Of a DNA stretch of 40,821 nucleotides, positions 33,955-40,821 are shown in pieces (within the stretch, counting starts at the first letter, position 1; every line of letters begins with the position of its first letter). The DNA lies in assembly GCA_016234745.1 (NCBI GenBank), contig JACRAR010000067.1, forward strand, positions 1 through 40,821. Reading direction: 5' to 3'. Source of the DNA: Betaproteobacteria bacterium (lineage in GTDB: Bacteria; Pseudomonadota; Gammaproteobacteria; Burkholderiales; Rhodocyclaceae). The notes under the pieces were generated by a model. The model searched no databases and was not told the origin of the DNA. It saw only the letters and a program-made list of their open reading frames with translations. A program made the position numbers and the translations under genes.

Positions 33955-34158
33955 ATGCAGTCCCGCCTCGCAGAGATAGAAATCAAACTGACCTTTGCTG
34001 AAGATATGCTGGAAGAGTTGAGCAAAACCGTGTTTCGACAGCAGCAGCAAATAGAGAAACTACAGAAAGAACTGCACTCCTTGAGCCTGCAGTTGCAGAA
34101 TGACGACACCCAGACCTCACCACGCGACTTGCGCGATGAGATACCTCCCCATTACTAG
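33955..34158 (+). CDS. slyX: SlyX family protein
   Basis: This 67-residue protein is mostly one coiled coil: SRLAEIEIKLTFAEDMLEELSKTVFRQQQQIEKLQKELHSLSLQL (residues ~3-47, heptads of Leu/Ile). It ends in the SlyX signature PPHY. The start is ATG 33955, with GGAGA 4-5 bp upstream; the upstream open frame (33883) is not family-like. The function is not established; in E. coli slyX neighbours slyD. It follows the ThDP gene by 81 bp. Confidence 0.92.
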   Translation: MQSRLAEIEIKLTFAEDMLEELSKTVFRQQQQIEKLQKELHSLSLQLQNDDTQTSPRDLRDEIPPHY

Positions 34159-34240
34159 GCGCCGTCTGGATAGCCAGGAGGACAGGATAAGCCCGGTTAG
34201 ATAATCTCCTCAGCAGCCCCACACTTCTCCAGTCTGCGAG

Positions 34241-34268
34241 TTGCTTAATCGATGGAAACCGCTATAAT
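34241..34268 (+). promoter_or_regulatory. sigma-70 promoter upstream of ncRNA candidate and tRNA-Asp
   Basis: TTGCTT (34241-34246) and a perfect TATAAT (34263-34268) are separated by 16 bp. Predicted transcription start is near 34275. No other promoter-like pair lies between here and tRNA-Asp at 34450. Confidence 0.75.
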
Positions 34269-34274
34269 CCGCGC

Positions 34275-34430
34275 CTTCGGTTGTGAGGTATTTGAGCTCG
34301 CGTTTCCATTGCATCTATGGAAGTGGTTCAGCCTCGTTGAAGATGGGACTGCAGACGAGTGGGGAAACTTTCCGGCGCGTTGCGGGATCACCAAGCAAAC
34401 CGAGGGTTGCCGAAGCAGGCAGCCCTTTTT
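34275..34430 (+). ncRNA. candidate structured small RNA or tRNA-Asp leader
   Basis: About 155 nt lie between the promoter and an intrinsic terminator. Local hairpins are visible: TTCCAT/ATGGAA (7-nt loop), CTCGT/ACGAG, GGAAA/TTTCC (1-nt loop, or part of a longer pairing), and the terminator. The 5' CTTCGG can also pair with CCGAAG inside the terminator loop region, which would disrupt the terminator. There is no good coding frame. It is not a tRNA, and I do not recognise it as 6S, SRP RNA or tmRNA. It may be a free sRNA or an attenuating leader for tRNA-Asp, whose gene begins only 20 bp after the T-run. Confidence 0.5.
34404..34430 (+). terminator. intrinsic terminator just before tRNA-Asp
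   Basis: GGGTTGCC (34404-34411) and GGCAGCCC (34418-34425) form an 8-bp stem (one G-U) with a GAAGCA loop, followed directly by TTTTT. Confidence 0.8.
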
Positions 34431-34449
34431 GTTTCAAGCCAGAACACTT

Positions 34450-34526
34450 GGAGTGGTAGTTCAGTTGGTTAGAATACCGGCCTGTCACGCCGGGGGTCGC
34501 GGGTTCGAGTCCCGTCCACTCCGCCA
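34450..34526 (+). tRNA. tRNA-Asp(GTC)
   Basis: This is a 77-nt cloverleaf: acceptor GGAGTGG/CCACTCC, anticodon stem CCGGC/GCCGG with loop CTGTCAC (anticodon GTC), GGTTCGAGTCC T-arm, discriminator G and encoded CCA at 34524-34526. Confidence 0.96.
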
Positions 34527-34576
34527 ACAATCCTGTAACTTCAGAGCGGCAACAGCATGGGGAGCGCGAGTGAATC

Positions 34577-35020
34577 CTACCTCTCCCCCTTGCCGTGCAT
34601 CACCATGATCGTCTGCTGCATCAGCGCGCAAAGGGTTTCCTTGCCATCTTTGACGGCGAATACTTCTGCCTTGGTGACGATCAGTGTGCGGCCGGGGCGG
34701 ACGACCGCACCTCGAGCAATCAGCTTTTCTCCGTCGGCTGGCGCCATCAGATTCATCTTGTATTCGACGGTCAGTACCGACGCATTGGTGGGCACCATGG
34801 TCATCGCTGCATAGCCAGCGGAAGAATCAGCAATCATTCCGACCACACCGCCATGTACAAAGCCGTGCTGCTGCTCAATGCCATCCCAGTGAGGTACATG
34901 GATTTCGGTGCGGCCGTGCTCAACGAGGGGCAAGGTGGCATGAATTAGATGCATCGCGGTCTGCTTATCGAAACTGGCACGGACTGCATCTACGAAGTTG
35001 GGATCGGTAATACGCAACAT
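34577..35020 (-). CDS. PaaI-type hotdog thioesterase
   Basis: The 147-residue single hotdog-fold protein has the PaaI/4HBT signature at 52-70: HGFVHGGVVGMIADSSAGYAA, with H56-G-G and the catalytic acidic residue D65. A conserved TVEYKMNLMAPADGEKLIARG follows. Such enzymes hydrolyse acyl-CoA or aryl-CoA thioesters, releasing CoA from dead-end intermediates. The molybdenum hydroxylase/acyl-CoA dehydrogenase genes to the right suggest aromatic or fatty/steroid acyl-CoA metabolism nearby, but this gene is on the opposite strand and may be unrelated. It converges on tRNA-Asp. Confidence 0.9.
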   Translation of the reverse strand: MLRITDPNFVDAVRASFDKQTAMHLIHATLPLVEHGRTEIHVPHWDGIEQQHGFVHGGVVGMIADSSAGYAAMTMVPTNASVLTVEYKMNLMAPADGEKLIARGAVVRPGRTLIVTKAEVFAVKDGKETLCALMQQTIMVMHGKGER

Positions 35021-35331
35021 AAGTCAGCCTTTACGTTTAAGTTGGTTTCTACTGCAACCTAACTGCTGTAGCAGCATTGTATATCTGCAAACTTGCGAGG
35101 CTACTGTCGGTGTCTTCCTGCACCGGAATTGGTCCCGCTTGCCTTCCAAAGGCGGGTCAGTAAACGATTTTGGGCAGCATCCCGGCATTCATGCAACATA
35201 CCGATGGACATTCAAATACCAACCATGTCAGAATCTTCCTGACTTTTTTCCGCATAATCAAGTCGTTGCGCTTCGGACTTATAATCGGCACCTGTTGTAA
35301 TTGGTGGCACTGAATGCTTGTGAGGTCCCCT
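35021..35331. other. 311-bp gap between thioesterase and LuxR-type regulator
   Basis: No gene is seen. On the plus strand there is a short terminator-like hairpin, GTCAG/CTGAC (35227-35243) followed by six Ts (35244-35249), with no obvious upstream transcript. A TATAAT at 35280-35285, without a good -35, may serve the regulator gene. Confidence 0.4.
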
Positions 35332-36378
35332 ATGCAAGGAACCACTGATCCGCTGGTCATTTCTGGACTTTCTTCGCTCATTACGGCAGGGACTCCGCAC
35401 CGGATTTCTCTTGAGCAGCGGCGATTTTTGCGTGAGTTGCCAGATGTCTTTTCCGCCGATCGCGTCGGACTTTATTTATTGGATGAAAAATGTTCTCCTC
35501 GCAACATCTTCACTTCTTTTGCCGGTAAGTCTTCTGATCGGTTCCTAAGGGAGTACGAGCAATTTCGGAGAATAGATCCGGTGCTTCGGTATCTGCGCAA
35601 GTTCAAGAATGCGATGGATGGAAGTACTTTGCTTGGAAGGGAAGGCTGGATGCGTCACCGCCTTCACCAGTGGTTGCTAACGTGGAAACTTGGCCACACA
35701 ATGCAAGGAGCGATCATTTGCAAAGGAAGATTGTTCGGAACATTGAATGTGGCAAGAACATTGGGGAGGCAGCAGTTCTGCCCAGATGAAATTGAGAATC
35801 TTGGCCATCTTTGCCAGAAAATAGCTACTAATGTTATTGCATCCACCGATGCTAAGGAGCCGCTTGCGGTTGGCAAACAACAGTGCTGTCTTCAGCCCAG
35901 GGTAGTTACTGACGGCATGGGGCAACCGGAATTGTTCAGCGAATTCGATAGTGACGGGTTTTCCTTGTGTCAGACTTATTCTGAATTGATCAGCCACAAC
36001 ATTCAGATTCTGAAAACGACATTCAATACCGTCGTGCAGATACCTGTCTATTGTGACAATCAAGGACAGAGTCGCGCACTCTTGACAACGGTATTGATCC
36101 CGGGGAGAGAAGATACATACCTAACGACGCTGCTTCCTCTTCCTGTTTCAGATGCTAACGGCCACAGTGTTGAGGCTTGGGAAGAGCTGACCCCTCGAAC
36201 GAAGATGGTCGCGGAATTGCTATTAAAAGGGTATCCGAATAAGCTGATAGCGAAAGAACTGGCCGTTTCAGAAAACACCATCAAAGACCATATCAAGCGT
36301 ATTTTTGCTTATTACGGCATCAATAATCGATCCCAGCTAGCTTGGTCGAGTATCACGCCTCAGAGTCCTCGTATTTAG
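35332..36378 (+). CDS. LuxR-type transcriptional regulator
   Basis: The start is ATG 35332 (348 residues), with GAGGT 5-6 bp upstream; ATG 35314 would add six residues. The C-terminal ~60 residues are a LuxR/FixJ helix-turn-helix: LTPRTKMVAELLLKGYPNKLIAKELAVSENTIKDHIKRIFAYYGINNRSQLAW. The N-terminal ~180 residues look like a GAF-type sensory domain (ADRVGLYLLDEKCSPRN… and GAIICKGRLFGTLNVARTLGRQQFCPDEIENLGHLCQKIA); the middle is unassigned. It has no receiver domain, so it probably senses a small molecule directly. It precedes the molybdenum hydroxylase operon and is the likely regulator of it. Base composition is more AT-rich than the genes to its right. Confidence 0.85.
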   Translation: MQGTTDPLVISGLSSLITAGTPHRISLEQRRFLRELPDVFSADRVGLYLLDEKCSPRNIFTSFAGKSSDRFLREYEQFRRIDPVLRYLRKFKNAMDGSTLLGREGWMRHRLHQWLLTWKLGHTMQGAIICKGRLFGTLNVARTLGRQQFCPDEIENLGHLCQKIATNVIASTDAKEPLAVGKQQCCLQPRVVTDGMGQPELFSEFDSDGFSLCQTYSELISHNIQILKTTFNTVVQIPVYCDNQGQSRALLTTVLIPGREDTYLTTLLPLPVSDANGHSVEAWEELTPRTKMVAELLLKGYPNKLIAKELAVSENTIKDHIKRIFAYYGINNRSQLAWSSITPQSPRI

Positions 36379-36707
36379 ATTCCATATAGTAGATTGGGAA
36401 GCAATCCCGATTCCCCGGCAATATCTGGGACTAAAACCCTATTTACACGGACGCTCGACGGAAACGTCATTCCCGAGTTGCCCTGCCCGTCGATGCTGAC
36501 TTGACCGCTCTGCTGCGTTCCTATGATCGCGATCGAGCAGGTATTCGACCTCAGATAGATCAGGTCATCATCCATTTCATCCCTATCGCGGTGTGCGATC
36601 AGCAGATCGCAAAGTGACCACCTGTTTGGGTGGTTTTAATTGCGATATATAGACCGTATCTTGTTCTCAGGACAATCTTCATGTGATGTGCAAAGGAAGA
36701 GGTGGAG
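36379..36707. other. 329-bp gap upstream of the molybdenum hydroxylase operon
   Basis: No convincing gene is seen. The gap holds a perfect palindrome GATCGCGATC (36525-36534). It also holds a hairpin ACCACC/GGTGGT (36617-36622 with 36629-36634, 6-nt loop) running into TTTT, which could terminate transcripts from the regulator gene or mark the operon's control region. Confidence 0.4.
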
Positions 36708-37583
36708 ATGGCGCTAGTCAAACTGAAGGAATTCTGCATCCCGGAAAGCCCCGGGCAGGTTTCTGCTTGTGCCGCCAAGTATGGCGATAACGCCCTGATT
36801 CTGGGTGGCGGTAGCTTTATCCATGGCCTTGAAGCGCGCGGCCTGCTCTCCGAGGTGGAAGCCTTGATCGACATCCGCAAGCTCGGCTTGGCCGGGATGG
36901 CTGCTACAGGCGAAGGGGTGCGCATAGGCGCGATGACGACTTTTGCCGAACTGGAAAAGTTGCCGGAACTGGCCTCTGCCGCCTGGCTGGGCGCACTCAA
37001 GGATGCACTCACCTACCCGCCCATGCAGATCAAGAATGTGGCCACGGTCGGCGGCTGCATTGCCGCTTCCTGTCCTTTCTTCGACATCCCAACGGCATTT
37101 CTGGCGCTGGACGCCAAGCTGACCGTCAGCGGTGCCGGGGCGAAGCGGGAGATCGGCTTGGCCGAGTTGTTCGCCGGGCTGTTCGAAAATTCTCTCGAAC
37201 CCGGAGAACTGATTACCGAAGTCAGGCTGGCCAAGCCGGCCGGCCGTGCGGCAAGCGCTTTCATCAAGCTCGAAGGCACGGCCAACGACCTGGCCATAGT
37301 CAATGCCGCTGTGCGCATCAGTGTGGATGCTGCCGGAGTGTGCCAGGAAGTGCGTATTGCCCTAGGTGGCGGGGTGGGCGACAGTGTCGTGCGTTCTGCC
37401 AGCGCGGAGAAGCTGTTGCTGGGACAAAAGCTCAGCGCCGATCTGATTCAGCACGCAGCCGAAGCGGTCGGACAGGACATCAGTCCGATGGAGGACCATC
37501 GCGCCACGGCGGCTTATCGTCTGGCGATGGCCAAGGTGATCACCAGACGCGCGTTGAACCAGGCTTTGAGCCGGCTGAATTGA
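36708..37583 (+). CDS. molybdenum hydroxylase, FAD-binding (medium) subunit
   Basis: The start is ATG 36708 (291 residues) with AGAGG just upstream. It is an FAD_binding_5-type protein of the xanthine dehydrogenase family. The flavin-binding LILGGGSFIHGLEARGLL lies at ~28-45 and TVGGCIAASCPFFDIPTAFLAL at ~108-129, with a CO_deh_flav_C domain after ~180 (FIKLEGTANDLAIVNAAVRI). It passes electrons from the iron-sulfur subunit to NAD+ or another acceptor. It lacks the extra [4Fe-4S] loop that lengthens the flavoprotein of 4-hydroxybenzoyl-CoA reductase, so that enzyme is less likely. Gene order FAD, FeS, Mo is compact: the next gene begins 13 bp later. Confidence 0.92.
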   Translation: MALVKLKEFCIPESPGQVSACAAKYGDNALILGGGSFIHGLEARGLLSEVEALIDIRKLGLAGMAATGEGVRIGAMTTFAELEKLPELASAAWLGALKDALTYPPMQIKNVATVGGCIAASCPFFDIPTAFLALDAKLTVSGAGAKREIGLAELFAGLFENSLEPGELITEVRLAKPAGRAASAFIKLEGTANDLAIVNAAVRISVDAAGVCQEVRIALGGGVGDSVVRSASAEKLLLGQKLSADLIQHAAEAVGQDISPMEDHRATAAYRLAMAKVITRRALNQALSRLN

Positions 37584-37596
37584 GGAGAGGACAGAC

Positions 37597-38058
37597 ATGA
37601 AACAACTAATCTCTCTGGAAGTGAATGGCGATACGCACGAGATCGCCGTGGAGGCAGACGCGACCCTGCTCAGCGTGCTGCGCGACAACCTCGGTCTGAT
37701 CGGCGCCAAGCGCGGCTGCGACAGCGGCGGCTGTGGCTGCTGCACGGTGCACGTCGATGGCAAGGCGGTTTATTCCTGCATGATGTATGCCCTCTCGGCA
37801 CAGGGACAGGAGATCGTCACGATCGAAGGTCTGGGCACGGAAGGGAAGCTCGATCCGGTACAGGACACTTTCGTCAAGGAGGGTGCCGTGCAATGCGGCT
37901 ACTGCACCTGCGGCATGATCATGACGGCCAAGCAACTGCTGCACGACGATCCGCATCCCGACGAGCATGCGATTCGCCATGGGATCGCCGGCAATCTTTG
38001 TCGTTGCACCGGCTACCACAAGATTGTCGAAGCCATCAAGACTGCGGCAGACAACTGA
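37597..38058 (+). CDS. molybdenum hydroxylase, [2Fe-2S] (small) subunit
   Basis: The 153-residue protein has two iron-sulfur domains. The plant-ferredoxin-like cluster is held by C41, C46, C49 and C61 (KRGCDSGGCGCCTV…YSC). The helical second cluster is held by C100, C103, C135 and C137 (QCGYCTCGM…NLCRCTGYH). These are the invariant patterns of the xanthine dehydrogenase family small subunit. It transfers electrons from the molybdenum centre to FAD. A ribosome site GAGGAGAGG lies before the ATG. The start and length are typical. Confidence 0.95.
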   Translation: MKQLISLEVNGDTHEIAVEADATLLSVLRDNLGLIGAKRGCDSGGCGCCTVHVDGKAVYSCMMYALSAQGQEIVTIEGLGTEGKLDPVQDTFVKEGAVQCGYCTCGMIMTAKQLLHDDPHPDEHAIRHGIAGNLCRCTGYHKIVEAIKTAADN

Positions 38059-38085
38059 GCTGCCACATAAGAAGGGACAATGCTC

Positions 38086-40416
38086 ATGACGAACTTGAAT
38101 GTCGTTGGTAAGCGCGTCCTGCGCCAGGACGCCTACGAAAAGGTGGTCGGTGGCAAGGGATTCCCGGTCAACTTCAGCCTGCCTGGAATGCTGCATGGCA
38201 AGATGCTGCGCAGCCCTTATCCGCATGCCCGCATTCTGCGCATCGATACCTCGCGTGCCGAGCAGTTGCCGGGTGTCAAGGCGGTGATGACGCCCAAGGA
38301 TGTGCCGCAGATTCCCTTCAATCCAATTTTCTTCATGCCCGCCGGCTCCATGGGGATCCACCGGGACATGCTGATCCTCAGCGACACCGTGCGTTTTGCC
38401 GGCCAGCCGGTGGCTGCGGTGGCGGCGACCACGGTGGCGATCGCCGAGCAGGCGCTGCAGCTGATCGATGTGGAGTATGAAGAGCTACTGGCGGTGTTCG
38501 ACCCGGAAGAGGCGATGAAGGAGGGTGCTCCCGAGATTCACGTGGGGGTAAAGAACAATATCCGCGATACCCCGTCGTTCAGTGCCGGCGATGTCGAAGC
38601 CGGTTTCAAGGATGCCGACTACATCTTCGAAGGCACCTACGAGACGCAGCGCGTGCATACCTGCTACATGGAGCCGCGCGTCTGCGTGTCCGACACCGAC
38701 AGTAACGGCCACATCACCATCTACTCTTCCATCGGCCACCTGTTTGGCCTGCGTGAGAGAATGGCCTACGTGCTCGGCTTGCCGGTGAGCAAGGTGACGG
38801 CGGTGCAGGCGCCCTACGTTGGCGGCAGTTTCGGCAGTAAGATCGATTTTGCCTACATCGAGGCCCTGTCGGCGCTGCTCAGCGCCAAGACGCGCAAGCC
38901 GGTGCGCTTCGAGCACACCCGTTACGAGGATTTCATCTGCAACGCGCGCCACCCGATGAAGGTCCATCTCAAGACCGGCATCAAGAAGGATGGCACATTC
39001 ACTGCGCGTTACGCCAGCACGCTGTGCGATACCAGCGCCTATTCCACCCACGGCCCCGAGGTCATCCTGGTCCATGCCTACTTCGGCCTGATGCTGGGTT
39101 ATCGCAGTCCGCACATGAAGTGGGAAGGCACGGTGGTTTTCACCAACAACATGCCCGGCGGCGCCTTCCGCGGTTACGGCGCACCGCAGGCGGCCTTCGC
39201 CGTCGAGTCGCAGATCGACGAGATCTGCGACAAGCTGGGTTTCGATCCGATCGAATTTCGCCTCAAGAACACACCGCGTCAGGGTGATCCGCATCCGTTC
39301 AACCCGGAATGGAAACTCAACAGTTATGCCCTGGACGAGTGTCTGAACAAGGGAGCGGAGCGCATGGGTTGGTCGCAGCGCGCCAAAACAGGCAGCGCCA
39401 GCGGTGCCAAGAAGCGTGGCATCGGCATGGCGGCACACCCGCTCTGGGTCAGCGGCTGCGTCGGTTTTCCGGACATCTACGAACATTCCGGCGCGATCAT
39501 CAGACTCAATGTGGACGGCACCGCTTATCTCTCATCGGCGACCATGGACATCGGTTCCGGGCAGAACACGACCCTGTGCCAGATTGCGGCGGAAGAGTTG
39601 GGACTGGCGTTTGATTCGGTACGGATGGCTCCGGGCAATACCGACAACCTGCCCTTTGACGCGCCGACTCATGCCAGCCGCGTCACCTATTCCTCGGGCA
39701 ACGCCGTCAAGGTGGCTGCCGCCGACGCCAAGAAGAACCTGCTGGAAGTCGCCGCGACCGTGATGGAGGCGAATGTCGCCGATCTCGAAGTGCGCGATGG
39801 CATGATCACGGTAAAAGGTTCGCCGGCGCAGGCCATGTCGGTTGCGGATGTCGTCAAGCGCGCGGAATCGCCCTTCATGGTAATTGGCGCACAGGGACCG
39901 GCACCGACCACACTGAAGGAAAAAGGCACCATCATGGGTATATCCAGCGTCGCACCGCCGGCGAATGCCTCCCCGGCTGTGGCCGAGTTTGTCGAAGTCG
40001 AAGTGGATACCGAGACTGGGCAAGTCAAAGTGTTGCGCGCCGTGTATGCACACGACCTGGGCCGGGTGGTCAATCCCGCCGCCGCGGAAGGGCAGGTGGA
40101 GGGCGGCTTGCAGCAAGGCATCGGTTTTGCGCTGATGGAAAAAATGCTCTTCGACCCGGAAACCGGGGCCTGCCTCACCTCGGACTTTCTCGACTACAAG
40201 ATGCCGACGGCAGTGGAAATGCCAAGCAAGATCGAGTGCATCTTCATCGAATCGAATGAGCCCACTGGCCCGTTCGGTGCGAAGAGTTTGGCGGAGGCCT
40301 GTCTCATCGTCCCGGCCCCCGCGATCGCCAACGCCATCTATAACGCTATCGGCGTGCGCATCCGGAGCCTGCCGATTACGCCAGAGAAGATATTGGCAGC
40401 TCTGGGCAAGCTGTAA
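38086..40416 (+). CDS. molybdenum hydroxylase, molybdopterin-binding (large) subunit
   Basis: The start is ATG 38086 (776 residues), with AAGGGA about 8 bp upstream; ATG 38080 is too close to that site. The N-terminal a/b hammerhead domain has KVVGGKGFPVNFSLPGMLHGKMLRSPYPHARI. The Mo-binding part has GGSFGSK near 248, GAFRGYGAPQ at 359-368, and the proposed catalytic Glu E737 in GAKSLAEAC, the position of the active-site Glu of xanthine dehydrogenase. Such enzymes hydroxylate carbon with water, using N-heterocycles, purines, aldehydes or aryl-CoA compounds. Substrate cannot be assigned; the acyl-CoA dehydrogenase gene that follows hints at a CoA-ester catabolic pathway. Confidence 0.93.
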   Translation: MTNLNVVGKRVLRQDAYEKVVGGKGFPVNFSLPGMLHGKMLRSPYPHARILRIDTSRAEQLPGVKAVMTPKDVPQIPFNPIFFMPAGSMGIHRDMLILSDTVRFAGQPVAAVAATTVAIAEQALQLIDVEYEELLAVFDPEEAMKEGAPEIHVGVKNNIRDTPSFSAGDVEAGFKDADYIFEGTYETQRVHTCYMEPRVCVSDTDSNGHITIYSSIGHLFGLRERMAYVLGLPVSKVTAVQAPYVGGSFGSKIDFAYIEALSALLSAKTRKPVRFEHTRYEDFICNARHPMKVHLKTGIKKDGTFTARYASTLCDTSAYSTHGPEVILVHAYFGLMLGYRSPHMKWEGTVVFTNNMPGGAFRGYGAPQAAFAVESQIDEICDKLGFDPIEFRLKNTPRQGDPHPFNPEWKLNSYALDECLNKGAERMGWSQRAKTGSASGAKKRGIGMAAHPLWVSGCVGFPDIYEHSGAIIRLNVDGTAYLSSATMDIGSGQNTTLCQIAAEELGLAFDSVRMAPGNTDNLPFDAPTHASRVTYSSGNAVKVAAADAKKNLLEVAATVMEANVADLEVRDGMITVKGSPAQAMSVADVVKRAESPFMVIGAQGPAPTTLKEKGTIMGISSVAPPANASPAVAEFVEVEVDTETGQVKVLRAVYAHDLGRVVNPAAAEGQVEGGLQQGIGFALMEKMLFDPETGACLTSDFLDYKMPTAVEMPSKIECIFIESNEPTGPFGAKSLAEACLIVPAPAIANAIYNAIGVRIRSLPITPEKILAALGKL

Positions 40417-40530
40417 CCGATAAGCGTCTTTGGACCACAGTTCGGCGAAAACGGTAATTCAGTGGGCAAACCCTGCAACGATATCTCGCCGATCAAGGTC
40501 TTGAAACTCTAATGACAACAAGGAGTAGTG

Positions 40531-40821
40531 ATGATTGACTTTGCGCTGACCGAGGAACAACGGGCCCTGCAGGACACGGCAAGGCGCTTTGCGCGCGAGG
40601 AAATCCGGCCGGAAGCCGTGCGCCGCGACGCAGAGCCCGCACCCCAGGACTGCTTTCCCGACAAGCTGGTGCGCAAGGGTCTGAGCCTCGGCCTGGGGAA
40701 CGTTCTGATACCGCAGAACTATGGCGGCTACGGCGGGAACCTGCTCGACTACAGCCTGCTGGTCGAAGAACTCGCCTACGGCGACGCTGGCATTGCCGAC
40801 CTGTTCCTGGTGAACATCTCC
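40531..40821 (+). CDS. acyl-CoA dehydrogenase, N-terminal part (runs off the right edge)
   Basis: The start is ATG 40531 with AAGGAG about 5 bp upstream; 97 codons are present. The N-terminal helical domain is typical: MIDFALTEEQRALQDTARRFAREEI at the start, then LVRKGLSLGLGNVLIPQNYGGYGGNLLDYSLLVEELAYGDAGIADLFLVN. The FAD-binding and catalytic Glu regions lie outside the window. It follows the molybdenum hydroxylase genes by 114 bp on the same strand and is probably part of the same catabolic cluster. Confidence 0.92.
   Translation, partial: MIDFALTEEQRALQDTARRFAREEIRPEAVRRDAEPAPQDCFPDKLVRKGLSLGLGNVLIPQNYGGYGGNLLDYSLLVEELAYGDAGIADLFLVNIS

Noticed and set aside
34275-34430. Assignment of the transcript as 6S RNA
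   Set aside because: Size and a pairing between 5' and 3' parts invite it, but I cannot draw the long two-arm structure with a central bubble, and the 3' end is a local terminator hairpin. Left unassigned.
34252-34608. Plus-strand frame across the small RNA candidate and tRNA-Asp
   Set aside because: It runs straight through a tRNA gene and a terminator; the translated text contains the usual tRNA readthrough pattern.
36375-36575. Minus-strand 66-residue frame convergent with the LuxR-type gene
   Set aside because: It has an ATG with AGGGA nearby, and its stop overlaps the LuxR-type stop, but the sequence matches no family I know and could be chance. It remains only a weak possibility.

Overview
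The window reads as chromosome from a high-GC, Gram-negative bacterium, most likely a betaproteobacterium of the Rhodocyclales/Sterolibacteriaceae type. That placement is inferred from codon use, gene content and protein flavour (RimO, CheD, RstAB-like, Na+-pumping decarboxylase parts, molybdenum hydroxylase); no search was run. It holds four tRNA genes (Asn, Ala, Glu, Asp), about 36 credible protein genes, and one complete small integrated element.

Layout. 1-211: the 3' tail of a probable recombinase runs antisense into the 3' half of tRNA-Asn, so an integrated element probably lies just left of the window. 469-5544: GDP-L-fucose synthesis (gmd, fcl, manC/algA), then an HDOD protein and CheD, all closely spaced. 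5549-8811 (minus): a PatZ-type CoA-ligase/GNAT protein translationally overlapped with tag. 8955-13234: a methyltransferase, rimO, an RssA-like patatin and an FAD-linked 2-hydroxyacid dehydrogenase. 13303-18822: tRNA-Ala(GGC) and an element of about 5.4 kb bounded by 47-bp identical direct repeats. It carries a tyrosine integrase, an AlpA/excisionase-like protein, a ribbon-helix-helix-like protein, a two-gene ATPase + Toprim-like (RloA/RloB, AbiL-like) putative anti-phage module, and a rolling-circle-type Rep with a strong GC hairpin just upstream. 18994-24472: RstB/RstA-like two-component system divergent from a lipoprotein with three PrcB_C-like repeats, a MipA/OmpV outer-membrane protein and a secreted unknown. 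24700-26197: small proteins and a GST.

26380-29588: a short operon with a biotin carrier, a 57-residue OadG-like membrane peptide, a decarboxylase beta subunit (Na+ pump) and an NCS2/AzgA-like permease, with no carboxyltransferase subunit in the window. 29749-34526: tRNA-Glu, aldehyde dehydrogenase, YchJ, a ThDP enzyme, SlyX, then a promoter, a structured roughly 155-nt untranslated segment ending in a good intrinsic terminator, and tRNA-Asp. 34577-40821: a PaaI-type thioesterase, a LuxR-type regulator, a three-subunit xanthine-dehydrogenase-family molybdenum hydroxylase and the start of an acyl-CoA dehydrogenase, which looks like a catabolic operon entering from the right edge.

Most likely candidates for something new: the compact Rep/integrase element with its defence-like cargo and paired operators, the decarboxylase-pump/permease operon lacking its catalytic subunit, and the transcript lying between a promoter and tRNA-Asp.
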